From: Peptoniphilus sp. ING2-D1G
Lineage (GTDB): Bacteria > Bacillota > Clostridia > Tissierellales > Peptoniphilaceae
Length of the DNA stretch: 64,000 nt
NCBI GenBank assembly: GCA_000952975.1
Contig: LM997412.1
Location: forward strand, 124,001 to 188,000
Reading direction: 5' to 3'
The position numbers and the translations under genes are program-made. Shown here piece after piece: positions 31,044-40,939 of this stretch. Below the pieces are notes generated by a model. The model worked only from the letters and a program-made list of their open reading frames with translations. It did no database searches and was not told the origin of the DNA. Numbering within the stretch: the stretch's first letter is position 1; each line of letters starts with the position of its first letter.

Positions 31044-32486
31044 ATGAATGAAAAAAATGTGAAAAAACGAGAGAAAAGAGAAATTACCACTGCTGAATCC
31101 GCCATCATGTTATTTGTTGTAGTAGTTGTAATTTTGCTTAATGCTGTTGTATTCAAAATAGGCACAGGGCTCTCCGTTTTGATTGTTGCGATGATTGTAA
31201 GCGTTTATGCGATGTTTGCCTTATCCATACCTTGGGATGATATCTTAGCCGAGATATTGAAAGTGTTCGATATAGGTATGGGAGCGGTATTAATACTTAT
31301 GATGGTTGGGTTTATTTCCGCTTCGTGGACTGCATCAGGAACTACACCTATGCTTATTTATTATGGACTTGAACTTGTAAGTCCGGGAGTGTTTTTGATA
31401 GTTGCGTACTTGCTCTGTTTAGTATTGGGAATGGCGACAGGATCTGCATGGGCGATAATCGCCAGTGTTGGAGTGGCACTTATGGGAGTAGGTCAAGGTC
31501 TTGAAGTTCCCTTTGCACCTACTGCGGCTGCAATTGCAGGAGGAGCCTATGTAGGAGATATGTGGAGTCCCTTTTCGGATATTACAAACTTAAATGCCGC
31601 TACAACCAGGGGTAACTCCTTCGGAGTAACAAAAGCGCTTGTTCCCATAATGGTACCTGCAGTGATAATTGCAACGATTGCCTATGGAGTTATCGGGATG
31701 GGTCATGGAAGTGCATCTTTTGATAATACGGGAATTTTAGAAATTCAAGAAGCTTTAAATAGCGCTTATAATTGGAATATACTTTTACTTATACCGCCGA
31801 TTATAGTTATTTTCGGTTCAATTAAGCAATGGCCTATTATTCCCATAATTACACTAAGTGCTTTGGTAAGTGTGTTATTTGCAATAATATTTCAAGGTGC
31901 CGATCCGGTTCCTGCAATAAATGTATTGTATAACGGAGTAGTTTCAAATACGGGAAATGAAGCTATAGATAAATTACTTTCAGGTGGAGGACTCCAAAAT
32001 ATGATGGGTCTTTTACTTACGATATTTTGCGCATTTATCTTTGCAGGAGCTCTTGAAAGTACCGGAATGTTACAAAAATTAATGGGTAAAGTTTCGAAAA
32101 GATTCACTAATCCCGGAATGATTATTTTAGCTTCACTGATCAGTTTGGTATTGAGTGCGTACCTTGTATCATCAATATATGTAGCTACTATAGTAAATGC
32201 CAGAATATGGAAAGATGTTTATACAAACAATGGAATGAGCAGTACAATGCTTGCACGAACGTCTGCAGGAGGAATGTCAAACTGGGGAATTATAGTTCCT
32301 TGGTCCGGAGGGGTTGTTGTAATGAACACGACTTTTGGAGTTGAGTGGTATCAATATGCACCATTCCTGTTTACTACATGGCTGTCTATGATTTTAATTT
32401 TGGTTTATGGATTTACAAATAAATTCATGATACCTCTTTCAGAAGAAGAAAAAGAAGAGATAAGGCTTACAGAAAATACTCAATAA
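31044..32486 (+). CDS. nhaC: NhaC-family Na+/H+ antiporter
   Basis: A 480-aa membrane protein with about eleven to twelve spans. Family stretches include GMATGSAWAIIASVGVALMG, GGAYVGDMWSPFSDITNLNA and, late in the protein, LARTSAGGMSNWGIIVPW. NhaC proteins exchange Na+ for H+, and some exchange organic acids or amino acids. Its place before a dehydrogenase and an amino-acid permease leaves room for a coupled substrate. TAGGAGGGG precedes the ATG. Confidence 0.88.
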   Translation: MNEKNVKKREKREITTAESAIMLFVVVVVILLNAVVFKIGTGLSVLIVAMIVSVYAMFALSIPWDDILAEILKVFDIGMGAVLILMMVGFISASWTASGTTPMLIYYGLELVSPGVFLIVAYLLCLVLGMATGSAWAIIASVGVALMGVGQGLEVPFAPTAAAIAGGAYVGDMWSPFSDITNLNAATTRGNSFGVTKALVPIMVPAVIIATIAYGVIGMGHGSASFDNTGILEIQEALNSAYNWNILLLIPPIIVIFGSIKQWPIIPIITLSALVSVLFAIIFQGADPVPAINVLYNGVVSNTGNEAIDKLLSGGGLQNMMGLLLTIFCAFIFAGALESTGMLQKLMGKVSKRFTNPGMIILASLISLVLSAYLVSSIYVATIVNARIWKDVYTNNGMSSTMLARTSAGGMSNWGIIVPWSGGVVVMNTTFGVEWYQYAPFLFTTWLSMILILVYGFTNKFMIPLSEEEKEEIRLTENTQ

Positions 32487-32542
32487 AAATAATTTAAATT
32501 TGTGTGTAAGTTGTTGTTAATTTATATAAAGGAGGAAACCGT

Positions 32543-33640
32543 ATGATAAAGAAAATTTGTATTATGGGCGGAGGTAATGGAGCCTTTGCGGCAGCTGCAG
32601 ATCTTACATTACGTGGGTTTGAAATTACTATATATGAAGATCCGCGTTTTGAAAAGAACATCGAAGGAATAAAAGACGAAAAGATTATCAACGTAGAAGG
32701 AGTAGGACCCCAAGGAGCAGCTAAGATACACAAAGTTACAACGGACTTGGAAGACGCTTTGGAAGATGTGGATCTTGTAATGCCTATATCTCCGGCTTTT
32801 GCTCAAAAAGATGTAGCTGAAAGTTTAGTTCCTCATTTAAAAGAAGGTATGGTTATCTGTTTGACTCCGGGAAGCTGTGGCGGATCATTGGTATATGGAA
32901 AAGTTTTCCATGAGGCAGGAGTTTTCGGAAAGGCAAAACTATGTGAAATGATGACATTACCCTATGCAACTCGTAAAGTTAATGAAAACACCGTAAATAT
33001 TTTATTAATGACCAAACTAATGTATTTTGCAGCATTTCCAGCTTCAAATAATAAAGAACTATATGATTTGGTAAAACCTGTATATCCCAATATTTCTTTG
33101 GTAACCGACGTTTTGGAATCTGCTTTAAACAATGGAAATATCACAAGTCACGCTGCACCTGTCGTACTTAATGCAGGAAAAATTGAATATTATGGAAAGC
33201 ACTATCACTACAAAGAAGGCATAACCCCTTCAGTAGCAAAGGTCAATTGGGAAATAGACAAAGAACGTTTAGCAATTTGTCGTGCCTTCGGATATAAAGA
33301 AGTAGATGCTATAGAACGTCTATATCTAACAGGCTATTGTCCAAAAGCTGAAAATCTTTATGAATCCTACAGAGGAAGCACTGAAATATTCATGAAGATA
33401 GGCGGACCAAACAGTTTGGATGAACGTTACTTAACTGAAGATGCTCCGATGTCTTTGGTATTTTGCACAAAAATAGCCGATGCGGCGGGAGTAGATACAC
33501 CTGTAATGGATGCAACCGTAACTCTTGCATCAGCTCTTCGTTCTGAAAACTACAGCGTAACAGGACGTACGCTTACTAAAGTAGGTTTGCAAGGAATGAA
33601 TGTAGAAGAAATTAGAGAATTTTTATACGAAGGTTATTAA
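32543..33640 (+). CDS. NAD(P)-dependent octopine/nopaline-type dehydrogenase
   Basis: A 365-aa cytoplasmic oxidoreductase. Residues 1-20 hold the Rossmann loop IMGGGNGAFAAAADL, and acidic Glu32 after the second strand favours NAD. The C-terminal helical domain has NITSHAAPVVLNAGK, whose histidine matches the catalytic residue of opine dehydrogenases. Such enzymes join or split an amino acid and an alpha-keto acid. Neighbours (antiporter upstream, APC permease downstream) fit uptake and cleavage of an opine or a related amino-acid conjugate. The exact substrate is unknown. AAAGGAGG lies before the ATG. Confidence 0.85.
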   Translation: MIKKICIMGGGNGAFAAAADLTLRGFEITIYEDPRFEKNIEGIKDEKIINVEGVGPQGAAKIHKVTTDLEDALEDVDLVMPISPAFAQKDVAESLVPHLKEGMVICLTPGSCGGSLVYGKVFHEAGVFGKAKLCEMMTLPYATRKVNENTVNILLMTKLMYFAAFPASNNKELYDLVKPVYPNISLVTDVLESALNNGNITSHAAPVVLNAGKIEYYGKHYHYKEGITPSVAKVNWEIDKERLAICRAFGYKEVDAIERLYLTGYCPKAENLYESYRGSTEIFMKIGGPNSLDERYLTEDAPMSLVFCTKIADAAGVDTPVMDATVTLASALRSENYSVTGRTLTKVGLQGMNVEEIREFLYEGY

Positions 33641-33683
33641 TAGAAGTTTTAAAAAAAGTAATTAAAAACATTATCCCACTTTA

Positions 33684-33713
33684 TAAAGGTCACTTACATT
33701 TAAGTGACCTTTA
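33684..33713 (+). terminator. Weak terminator hairpin after the dehydrogenase
   Basis: Perfect 13-bp stem TAAAGGTCACTTA / TAAGTGACCTTTA with a 4-nt loop but no T run, so partial read-through into the permease gene is likely. Confidence 0.5.
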
Positions 33714-33814
33714 AATAAAATACTACTATAAGTAGAACTATATAAATAATCTATTAGATTATTATACCTTTAAATATTCCTCCCGAAAATTTCAAATCGG
33801 GTGGGAGGTGTAAC

Positions 33815-35188
33815 ATGGAAAAAAACAATGAAAGATTAAAAAAAGTATTGGGAATAAGCGATATGCTATCACTTGCAATAGGAGCTGCTATAGGCTGGGC
33901 TTGGGTCGTTTTTGTAGGGGAATGGATATTAACAGGCGGAACATTAGGTGCAATTTTAGGTTTTATTATCGGCGGAATAATGGTAATGTTCATAGGAATA
34001 ACCTATGCAGAACTTACAACAGCACTACCCAAGGCCGGAGGAGGAGTAATATTTAGTTTAACGGCATTGGGATTTAATTGGTCCTTTGTATGTTCATGGG
34101 CATTGGCTTTTAGTTATCTGGGAGTGGTTGCCTTTGAAGTGATCTCCTTTCCCAGTGTTTTAAGCTACATAATTCCCTGGATGGATTCAGGATTAAGCTA
34201 TGAAATAGCAGGTCAGAGGATTTATTTTTCATATGCTTTAGTCGGCGTTGCAGGGGCTGTTGTTCTTACTATTGCAAATTACAAAGGGATTCAATTTGTA
34301 ACTTGGATTCAAAAGGCGTTGACATTGGGATTTACTGTAGTTGGAGTTTTACTTTTAATAGGGGCTTTTACACATGGAAATGTACAAAACACAAAACCTT
34401 TGTTTGCCGATGGATTTGAAGGTCTCCTTAAAGTAGCGGTAATTACACCCTTTTTTATGATTGGGTTTGATGTAATTCCACAGGCTGCAGAAGAATCAAA
34501 ATTCCCACCTAAAACATTCGGGGGATTGATTATTCTTTCAATTATACTCTCGGCGGCATGGTATTGTCTCATTATATTTTGTGTATCAATGATTATGAAA
34601 CACGATGCTCTAAAAAGCGCTGAATTTGTAACTGCGGAAGCCCTGACTATTGCTTGGAACGGTCATTTTTTGGCTAAATATGTTGTAGTAATAGGAGGTA
34701 TGTGCGGTATTCTATCCAGTTGGAACGCATTTTTAGTTGCGGGAAGTAGAGTGTTGCTTTCCATGGGAGAAGAAGGAATGTTGCCGAAGTGGTTTAGAAA
34801 AGTTCATCCTAAACACAAAACACCTACTAATGCTGTGTTATTTATTGGACTTGTTTCTTGTTTAGCTCCATTCTTAGGAAAACAACTATTGACATGGATT
34901 GCCAATGCGGCAAGTTTTTCATCGGTATTTGCTTATATGTTGGTGGCTACATCCTTTTTAGTTCTCAGATATAAAAAACCCGAAATGCATAGACCCTACA
35001 GAGTAAAGCACGGTAAAGTTTTAGGAATTATCGCTATCGTTCTTTCTGCGGGGATGCTTTTATTATACCTACCCTGTATGCCATCAGGTTTAAAACCTGT
35101 AGAGTGGATTATTATAGGTCTGTGGGTTGTTGTAGGCATAATTATGTATTCCTTTGTAAAATTTAAAACAAAAAATTATGCTAAATAA
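33815..35188 (+). CDS. APC-family amino acid permease
   Basis: A 457-aa transporter with twelve spans. The start MLSLAIGAAIGWAWVVF matches the first helix of the APC fold with its GAxIG substrate loop, and TYAELTTALPKAGG is the family consensus of helix 2-3. The middle SWNAFLVAGSRVLLSMGEEG and a short C-terminal tail complete the fold. Substrate class: amino acids or amines. GGGAGGTG precedes the ATG. Genomic context (opine-type dehydrogenase, GntR, NhaC) suggests it imports the dehydrogenase substrate. Confidence 0.9.
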   Translation: MEKNNERLKKVLGISDMLSLAIGAAIGWAWVVFVGEWILTGGTLGAILGFIIGGIMVMFIGITYAELTTALPKAGGGVIFSLTALGFNWSFVCSWALAFSYLGVVAFEVISFPSVLSYIIPWMDSGLSYEIAGQRIYFSYALVGVAGAVVLTIANYKGIQFVTWIQKALTLGFTVVGVLLLIGAFTHGNVQNTKPLFADGFEGLLKVAVITPFFMIGFDVIPQAAEESKFPPKTFGGLIILSIILSAAWYCLIIFCVSMIMKHDALKSAEFVTAEALTIAWNGHFLAKYVVVIGGMCGILSSWNAFLVAGSRVLLSMGEEGMLPKWFRKVHPKHKTPTNAVLFIGLVSCLAPFLGKQLLTWIANAASFSSVFAYMLVATSFLVLRYKKPEMHRPYRVKHGKVLGIIAIVLSAGMLLLYLPCMPSGLKPVEWIIIGLWVVVGIIMYSFVKFKTKNYAK

Positions 35189-35240
35189 GATTAATTTTTA
35201 AAAGTATAATATAAAATTGAAAATACAAGTAAGATTTTAA

Positions 35241-35279
35241 ATTCTTCCGATAGGCTTGATTTACCGGAAGGATTTTTTA
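35241..35279 (+). terminator. Terminator of the permease gene
   Basis: Stem ATTCTTCCGAT / ACCGGAAGGAT with one mismatch and a wobble, followed by a run of six T. Confidence 0.75.
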
Positions 35280-35371
35280 ATGGAGTTATTTACTTGATTA
35301 AAATATTTATTAGGCGTTGCCACGTGTTTTAATCTCGATTTTTTCATAATCATAATTGCAATATATATTAA

Positions 35372-35400
35372 TTGAACTATTTTACAAAAAATAATATACT
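35372..35400 (+). promoter_or_regulatory. Sigma-A promoter of the M50-like/LTA-synthase-like pair
   Basis: TTGAAC, 17 nt, TATACT. The 5' leader would be only about 11 nt, just enough for the GGAGG site. Confidence 0.7.
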
Positions 35401-35417
35401 TATGTATGGAGGTTTAA

Positions 35418-36545
35418 ATGAACAGATTAAAGAAAACATTGACGCTTTTTTATTTTATGCTGATATTTTTCGGCATAGTGTATTTTTATATGTACTTGAT
35501 AAACTCATCACCTGAATATCCTGTATTAAAAGAGAGGTTCGGAGTAATAGGACTAAGTTTAATAGGATTTTTCTTGCTGGCTTCGGCTGTTATCTGCCAA
35601 GTGATTTTTCATGAATTGGGACACCTGATAATAGCTCTGTTAAGCGGTTATGATTTTGTGATGTTCAGAATAGGTTCCATTGCCCTTGTAAAAACCGATG
35701 AAGGTTTTAAGTTCGGCAAGTTTCATATTCCGGGAACGGGAGGACAGGCTCTTCTCTATCCGGGAGGAAAGAGCTATGAGGATTATAGATACAAGCTCTA
35801 TATGTATGGTGGGGTTATATCGAATATTTTAGTGGCACTTGTGTGTTTTTTGATTTTAATTTCCGTTAAAAGCTTACTGCTTCAAATATTCTTATTTTTT
35901 ATGACGGCTCTTGGAATTATATTTTCTCTTACTAACGGCATACCTATTTCCGAACAAATTGTAAATGACGCCATGAATGCAAAACTCATGGACAAGTACA
36001 AGGAATACAGAGTTTTCACCAAGTATACTTTGAAGGCCAGCAAGTACTATGTAAATGCAAAGAGCTTGAAGGACTTCGACGATGATGAGATAAGGTACTT
36101 GATTGACACAAAGGCTGAATTTGCCGAAATGGACATTTTAAAAGGCGACTATTATGGTGAGAAGGGGGATTTTAAAAAGGCTGAACTTTACTATAAAGAG
36201 GCTCTAAGCAAGAGTTTTTTGTCGGGAGAAATTCAAAAAAACGCCACTATAAATGAACTTATATATATTTTTGCGTTAAGAGGCGATGAAGAAGAATTTA
36301 AAAAGTACTATACTTTTGATTTCAGAAATATTTTAACTAAGGTTTTAAGCAAGATGATAAATGGATTTCACAGCAGATATGCCATTGCTAAATTAATAGA
36401 TAAAAATGACAGCGTTGCGGATGTTATAAAAAAACAATTCGATAAATACAAGAAAAATTATATATTCAAAGCACAAGTTGATGATGTGGAGAAAAAAATA
36501 CAGCTTGTGGATGACAAGTCATATGCTACAGAGGAACTGCAATGA
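35418..36545 (+). CDS. M50-like membrane zinc peptidase with helical repeat tail
   Basis: A 375-aa protein. It has two N-terminal spans, the zinc motif HELGH (His65-His69) at the edge of the second, and a GGVISNILVALVCF stretch that resembles the second M50 motif with its N-x-hydrophobic core. There is no PDZ domain. Residues from about 195 on are soluble and helical, with a TPR-like unit (GDYYGEKGDFKKAELYYKEAL). Site-2-type cleavage of a membrane substrate is plausible. The LTA-synthase-like gene starts within its stop codon (ATGA), so the two proteins are made together. Confidence 0.65.
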   Translation: MNRLKKTLTLFYFMLIFFGIVYFYMYLINSSPEYPVLKERFGVIGLSLIGFFLLASAVICQVIFHELGHLIIALLSGYDFVMFRIGSIALVKTDEGFKFGKFHIPGTGGQALLYPGGKSYEDYRYKLYMYGGVISNILVALVCFLILISVKSLLLQIFLFFMTALGIIFSLTNGIPISEQIVNDAMNAKLMDKYKEYRVFTKYTLKASKYYVNAKSLKDFDDDEIRYLIDTKAEFAEMDILKGDYYGEKGDFKKAELYYKEALSKSFLSGEIQKNATINELIYIFALRGDEEEFKKYYTFDFRNILTKVLSKMINGFHSRYAIAKLIDKNDSVADVIKKQFDKYKKNYIFKAQVDDVEKKIQLVDDKSYATEELQ

Positions 36546-38323
36546 AAGATAATTTAAAGATTTTGGTTTCAGTTGCAGTTTTATCTGTATTTGTTGCTAT
36601 AAGCTCCATATTTATAGGGGTTTATGGATATAAAGACGGAGTATTGTTTAATATTTTTAGAGAATTGGAAGTATTCGCATATAATTTTGCTATTTTGTTT
36701 TTTGTCATGTGGATGCTCACCTATGTTTTAAAATCCCTCAGGTGGTCTTTTTTAATTGTATCCATCCTTGCAAATGTCGGAGCTTTTGTAAATTATGTAA
36801 AAATCGTCTATAGACAGGAACCCTTTATGGCAAGGGATTTCAAGATCGTGACAGAGGCCCTTAATATGTCTCAAAAATACGATTTAAATTTTACATCTAT
36901 AAACGGATATATTTTTATAGGCTCATTAATTACAAGTTTTGTAATTTTTTTTGTAATTGGAAAATTTCAGTATAATTATGGAAACAGAATTTTAAATGTG
37001 TTTTTACCGGGATTGGTTTTTGTGTTTTTTCTTAGAAATTATATTTTTGACTCAGAGAATTACAAGAGACTTGGAGCGAAATCGGGATTATCTCCCTGGG
37101 TGGAAGTGGAGTGTTTTCAATCAAAGGGCTTCGTATATCCCTTTACCTATTCAATAAAGAACTCCATGCCCTATAAATATGAAAATTTCAATAAAATTGA
37201 GGCTCAAAGGCTTTATGGAAAATACAAGTTGGAAGAAATACCTGAAGAAAAAAGGGTGAATGTAGTTGTTGTAATGCTTGAATCCTTCAAGGATTTTTAT
37301 AAATTGCAAAACGAAAAGCTTCAATTCAACTCAAACCCCTACGAATATTTTTATCAGTTAAAGGAGGAATCCATAAGCGGAAAATTGTTGGTGAACAGTT
37401 TCGGTGGAGGAACTTTTTTGACTGAGACAAATGTATTGTCAGGGTATAAGCATACTCCCCTATTCAACAGAGCAACTAAGTGCTATCCCAGATACTTCAA
37501 GGAAAATGGATATGAAACCGTTGCGCTTCATCCCTATATCGGAAGTTTTTACAACAGAAACAATGTATATCCAAATATGGGATTTGATGAGTTTTATGAA
37601 TATGACAGAACCTTTAAAGAATTATATGAATATCCGCCTATGGATAATTTGCTTTACTATTTTATGAATGAAAAGTTCAACGAATCTAAAGAGCCTAAAT
37701 TCATCTTTGCGGTCACCTATCAAAATCATGGCCCCTATCCCGTAAAGGAGCCAACATATGAAGAACCTTATATAATTTGGCAGGAGGATTATGATTTATA
37801 CAACTACAGATATTTTAATAATTATCTAAATGGAATATCGGAATCTTCAAATTCCTTGAAAATTTTAGTGGATAATCTGCGCGCAAGCGACGAGCCTACT
37901 GTATTTGTAGCCTTTGGAGATCACAGCCCCTCAATGGGCAGCAACAATGCCATCAGCAAAATGTTCGGACTAAAGGACAGCACCGCGGAACTGGAAGGGA
38001 TTTACAATTTATATGAAACTCCCTATATAATTTGGGCAAATGATAAGTGTAAAGAAGTCTTAGGCAAAGATTTTGTCGGAGAAGGAAGAGATATTGAACC
38101 CATATTTTTAATGAGCGATGTATTCGAGTATATCGGCTACAAGGGTTCCGAATACAATCAGTATTTAAGGGAATTTTCACAGGATATAAGCATAATGAAG
38201 GAGACTTTTTTCAGAATTAAGGGAGATTTTACACATAAGCCCTCTGAAAAATACCTAAAAAAAATAGAGCAGTTTAAAAACTTTGAGTACTATGTGTCAA
38301 ATTTGAAGATAAAAAAAGATTAA
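36542..38323 (+). CDS. LTA-synthase-like sulfatase-family phosphoglycerol transferase
   Basis: A 593-aa membrane enzyme with about five N-terminal spans and an extracellular alkaline-phosphatase-fold domain. The nucleophile Thr291 lies in FGGGTFLTETNVLSGY; VVVVMLESFKDF supplies the first metal Glu, and AFGDHSPSMG the late Asp-His pair. LTA synthases move glycerol phosphate from phosphatidylglycerol to a growing chain. The domain order matches the LtaS group, but the polymer made here is not known. It is translationally coupled to the M50-like gene, and no separate ribosome site is needed. Confidence 0.85.
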   Translation: MKDNLKILVSVAVLSVFVAISSIFIGVYGYKDGVLFNIFRELEVFAYNFAILFFVMWMLTYVLKSLRWSFLIVSILANVGAFVNYVKIVYRQEPFMARDFKIVTEALNMSQKYDLNFTSINGYIFIGSLITSFVIFFVIGKFQYNYGNRILNVFLPGLVFVFFLRNYIFDSENYKRLGAKSGLSPWVEVECFQSKGFVYPFTYSIKNSMPYKYENFNKIEAQRLYGKYKLEEIPEEKRVNVVVVMLESFKDFYKLQNEKLQFNSNPYEYFYQLKEESISGKLLVNSFGGGTFLTETNVLSGYKHTPLFNRATKCYPRYFKENGYETVALHPYIGSFYNRNNVYPNMGFDEFYEYDRTFKELYEYPPMDNLLYYFMNEKFNESKEPKFIFAVTYQNHGPYPVKEPTYEEPYIIWQEDYDLYNYRYFNNYLNGISESSNSLKILVDNLRASDEPTVFVAFGDHSPSMGSNNAISKMFGLKDSTAELEGIYNLYETPYIIWANDKCKEVLGKDFVGEGRDIEPIFLMSDVFEYIGYKGSEYNQYLREFSQDISIMKETFFRIKGDFTHKPSEKYLKKIEQFKNFEYYVSNLKIKKD

Positions 38324-38389
38324 ATTAAAAAGAAGATTAATGTGAAACCATAAAATATATAAATTTATTGGACACAAATATCTTCTTTT

Positions 38390-38920
38390 TTATTTTTGCA
38401 ATTTTTTGCCGCATTCGGGGCAGTATTTATAATTTTTTTCAAGGGTTTCACCGCAGAAAGGACAGAATTTAAAGGACTGAGATTTTTCTGTAGTAGCTTC
38501 GGTGTTTTCCATGTCGGTATCCTCATCCCTTGCAATTATATCATCGAATTTTTTCTTGAAATAAGATAGATTTTTATTTATATCTTCATAATTTTTATCC
38601 AGCTTTTGCCTGTGAATTCTGTCGATGTTGGTATCTTCCCTTGAACGTATATTTACAAATTGATCTTCGAAATAGTCTGCGGAGTCTTGTTCTTTATTTT
38701 TTTTGTATTCTTTAAAGGATTTGATGACGGAGTTCAGGATAAAAATCCCCATTAAAACAAAAATAATTCCAAGTACCGGGAAAATATAACCCATTATTAT
38801 GTTTCCCGACTCTCTGAAATGAAAAGTTTTAATATAGGATATATATGACCATGCAACTCCTATAAATACTATCAAAATAGCTCCGAGCAAATTCATTAAA
38901 GATGGTGGTTTGTTTTTCAA
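38390..38920 (-). CDS. Membrane protein with C-terminal zinc ribbon
   Basis: A 176-aa protein with two spans (about residues 9-30 and 43-63), a charged coiled linker, and a zinc ribbon CPFCG...CPECG at the end. TTG is the likely start with AAGGGG 8 nt upstream. The function of such proteins is not known. It is convergent to the LTA-synthase-like gene. About 275 nt separate it from ttcA, without a recognisable element beyond AT-rich sequence. Confidence 0.7.
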   Translation of the reverse strand: MKNKPPSLMNLLGAILIVFIGVAWSYISYIKTFHFRESGNIIMGYIFPVLGIIFVLMGIFILNSVIKSFKEYKKNKEQDSADYFEDQFVNIRSREDTNIDRIHRQKLDKNYEDINKNLSYFKKKFDDIIARDEDTDMENTEATTEKSQSFKFCPFCGETLEKNYKYCPECGKKLQK

Positions 38921-39195
38921 AGTATCACCCCTTACTTATAGGTTATACCCTTTAATAGGCATTGTAAATTAAAAGTTATTATATTAATATCTATTGAAGG
39001 GGAAATATGAAAATGAGATTTTAAATCCACTGTAAAGAATAGCGGTTTTTACATTAAAAACCTGTGGATTCCAACAATTTATGGAAATAACATGTTATTT
39101 TGTGTTAGGATATTCTTTAGTTTTGAAAGATTTTAAATACAAGGCTCTGTTTTATATTTGGTGATCAGAGGCGTATATAGAAAAGAGGAAACCAA

Positions 39196-40029
39196 TTGTC
39201 CGCTATTAAATCAATACACGATATGGAAAGATCCATAATCAAGAGCTACAGAAATTATCTGTGGACAAATTTCATAAAGGCCATAAAGGATTTTGAGCTT
39301 ATAGAAGAAGGAGATAGAATTGCCGTTGCCATATCGGGGGGCAAGGACTCGCTCACCCTTGCAAAATTATTTCAAGAGTTAAAAAGACATAGCAAGTACG
39401 ACTTTCACTTGGAATTTATCGCTATGGATCCCGGGTATAAAAGAGAAAACAGAGAACTTCTGGAGTATAACTGCAAGATGATGGGTATTCCTGTTAAGAT
39501 TCACAATTCCGACGTATTCGAGGTGGCGCATAAATTAGATGAGGAAAATCCTTGTTACATGTGCGCCAGAATGAGAAGAGGAAATCTCTATTCAAAGGCC
39601 AAAGAATTAGGATGCAATAAACTTGCTTTGGGACATCACTTCAATGATGTAATTGAAACGGTTCTTTTGAACGTACTCTTTGCGGGAAATTACAAGACCA
39701 TGATGCCTAAACTCCATTCGAAAAATTTTGAAGGTTTGGAATTAATAAGACCAATGTATTATATAAAGGAAAAATCCATAATCAGTTTTATGAACAGCAC
39801 CGGACTTCATGCCCTTGATTGCGCATGTAGTGTAACTGAAAAAAAAGATTCGGGAATGAGGTTTTTCATTAAAGACTTAATTGAAGACTTGAGAAAAGTA
39901 AATAAAAACGTAGACATAAATATTCTGAGGTCAGCGGAAAATGTGGACATCGGAGCGATAGTCGCCTATAAAAAGGGCGATGAGAAAATAAGTTTTTTAG
40001 ACAATTACCATAAGGAGGAAAAGTATTGA
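39196..40029 (+). CDS. ttcA: TtcA-family tRNA 2-thiocytidine synthetase
   Basis: A 277-aa PP-loop ATPase that adds sulfur to C32 of tRNA through an iron-sulfur cluster. The ATP loop SGGKDS begins at Ser47. Cluster cysteines are the CYMC pair (Cys120, Cys123) and Cys209 or Cys211 in LDCACS. TTG is the start, with AGAGGA 6 nt before it. The next gene starts inside its stop (TTGA). Confidence 0.85.
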   Translation: MSAIKSIHDMERSIIKSYRNYLWTNFIKAIKDFELIEEGDRIAVAISGGKDSLTLAKLFQELKRHSKYDFHLEFIAMDPGYKRENRELLEYNCKMMGIPVKIHNSDVFEVAHKLDEENPCYMCARMRRGNLYSKAKELGCNKLALGHHFNDVIETVLLNVLFAGNYKTMMPKLHSKNFEGLELIRPMYYIKEKSIISFMNSTGLHALDCACSVTEKKDSGMRFFIKDLIEDLRKVNKNVDINILRSAENVDIGAIVAYKKGDEKISFLDNYHKEEKY

Positions 40030-40778
40030 AATTGATATCTTGGAACGTAAACGGATTGAGAGCCGCAGTAAAAAAAGGCTTTATGGAGTCCTTTGACGAA
40101 CTTGCTCCTGATATAATGGCTTTACAGGAAATAAAGCTTTCTGAAGGACAATTGGATTTAGAAATTGAAGGATATAAAATGTATTACAACTATGCTGAAA
40201 AAAAAGGTTATTCCGGAACAGCTGTCTTTACAAAAATTGAACCCTTAAATGTCACCTATGGAATAGGAATTGAAGAACATGACAAAGAGGGCAGAGTCAT
40301 ATGCTGTGAATTTGAGAAATTTTATTTTATAACGGTCTATACTCCCAATTCAAAGAGAAAACTTGAAAGACTTGAATATAGAATGAAATGGGAAGATGAT
40401 TTCAGAGATTATTTAAATAATTTAAGAGATAAAAAACCCGTGGTTCTCTGTGGAGATTTAAATGTGGCACACAAGGAAATCGACCTTGCAAATCCATCCA
40501 CAAACAGAAGATCTGCAGGATTTACCGATGAAGAAAGAGAAAAATTCACAGTCCTGTTAGACAACGGCTATATAGACACCTTCAGAATGTTATACCCCGA
40601 CAAAAAGGATGAATATTCATGGTGGTCTCACTTCGCAAAGTCAAGAGAGAGAAATGTGGGCTGGAGAATAGACTACTTTGTAGTATCCGATGACATCAAG
40701 GATAAAATTGAAGATGCGACAATCCATCAGAACATCTTCGGATCGGACCATTGCCCGGTGGGATTGATTTTAAAATAA
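40026..40778 (+). CDS. xth: Exodeoxyribonuclease III / AP endonuclease
   Basis: A 250-aa Mg-dependent repair nuclease that cuts 5' of abasic sites. Full family motifs appear: [20 protein letters not shown] (catalytic Glu), [26 protein letters not shown] and the final SDHCPVGL with Asp-His. TTG start with AAGGAGG; it overlaps the ttcA stop. Confidence 0.95.
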   Translation: MKLISWNVNGLRAAVKKGFMESFDELAPDIMALQEIKLSEGQLDLEIEGYKMYYNYAEKKGYSGTAVFTKIEPLNVTYGIGIEEHDKEGRVICCEFEKFYFITVYTPNSKRKLERLEYRMKWEDDFRDYLNNLRDKKPVVLCGDLNVAHKEIDLANPSTNRRSAGFTDEEREKFTVLLDNGYIDTFRMLYPDKKDEYSWWSHFAKSRERNVGWRIDYFVVSDDIKDKIEDATIHQNIFGSDHCPVGLILK

Positions 40779-40844
40779 ATTATAAAAAATTTTATAATTG
40801 TTTATAGGCGGAGTTATTTTTAAATTATAGAATTCAAAGGAAAT

Positions 40845-40885
40845 AAAAACTGTTAAATTTTACATGAATTTGACGGTTTTTTTAT
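40845..40885 (+). terminator. Terminator after xth
   Basis: Thirteen-base-pair stem AAAAACTGTTAAA / TTTGACGGTTTTT with G-U pairs and an 11-nt loop, then a T run. Confidence 0.7.
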
Positions 40886-40939
40886 TGTGTCTTTGACATA
40901 AAAGTGATATCATAATCATATCAAAAAAGGAGGAATTTT

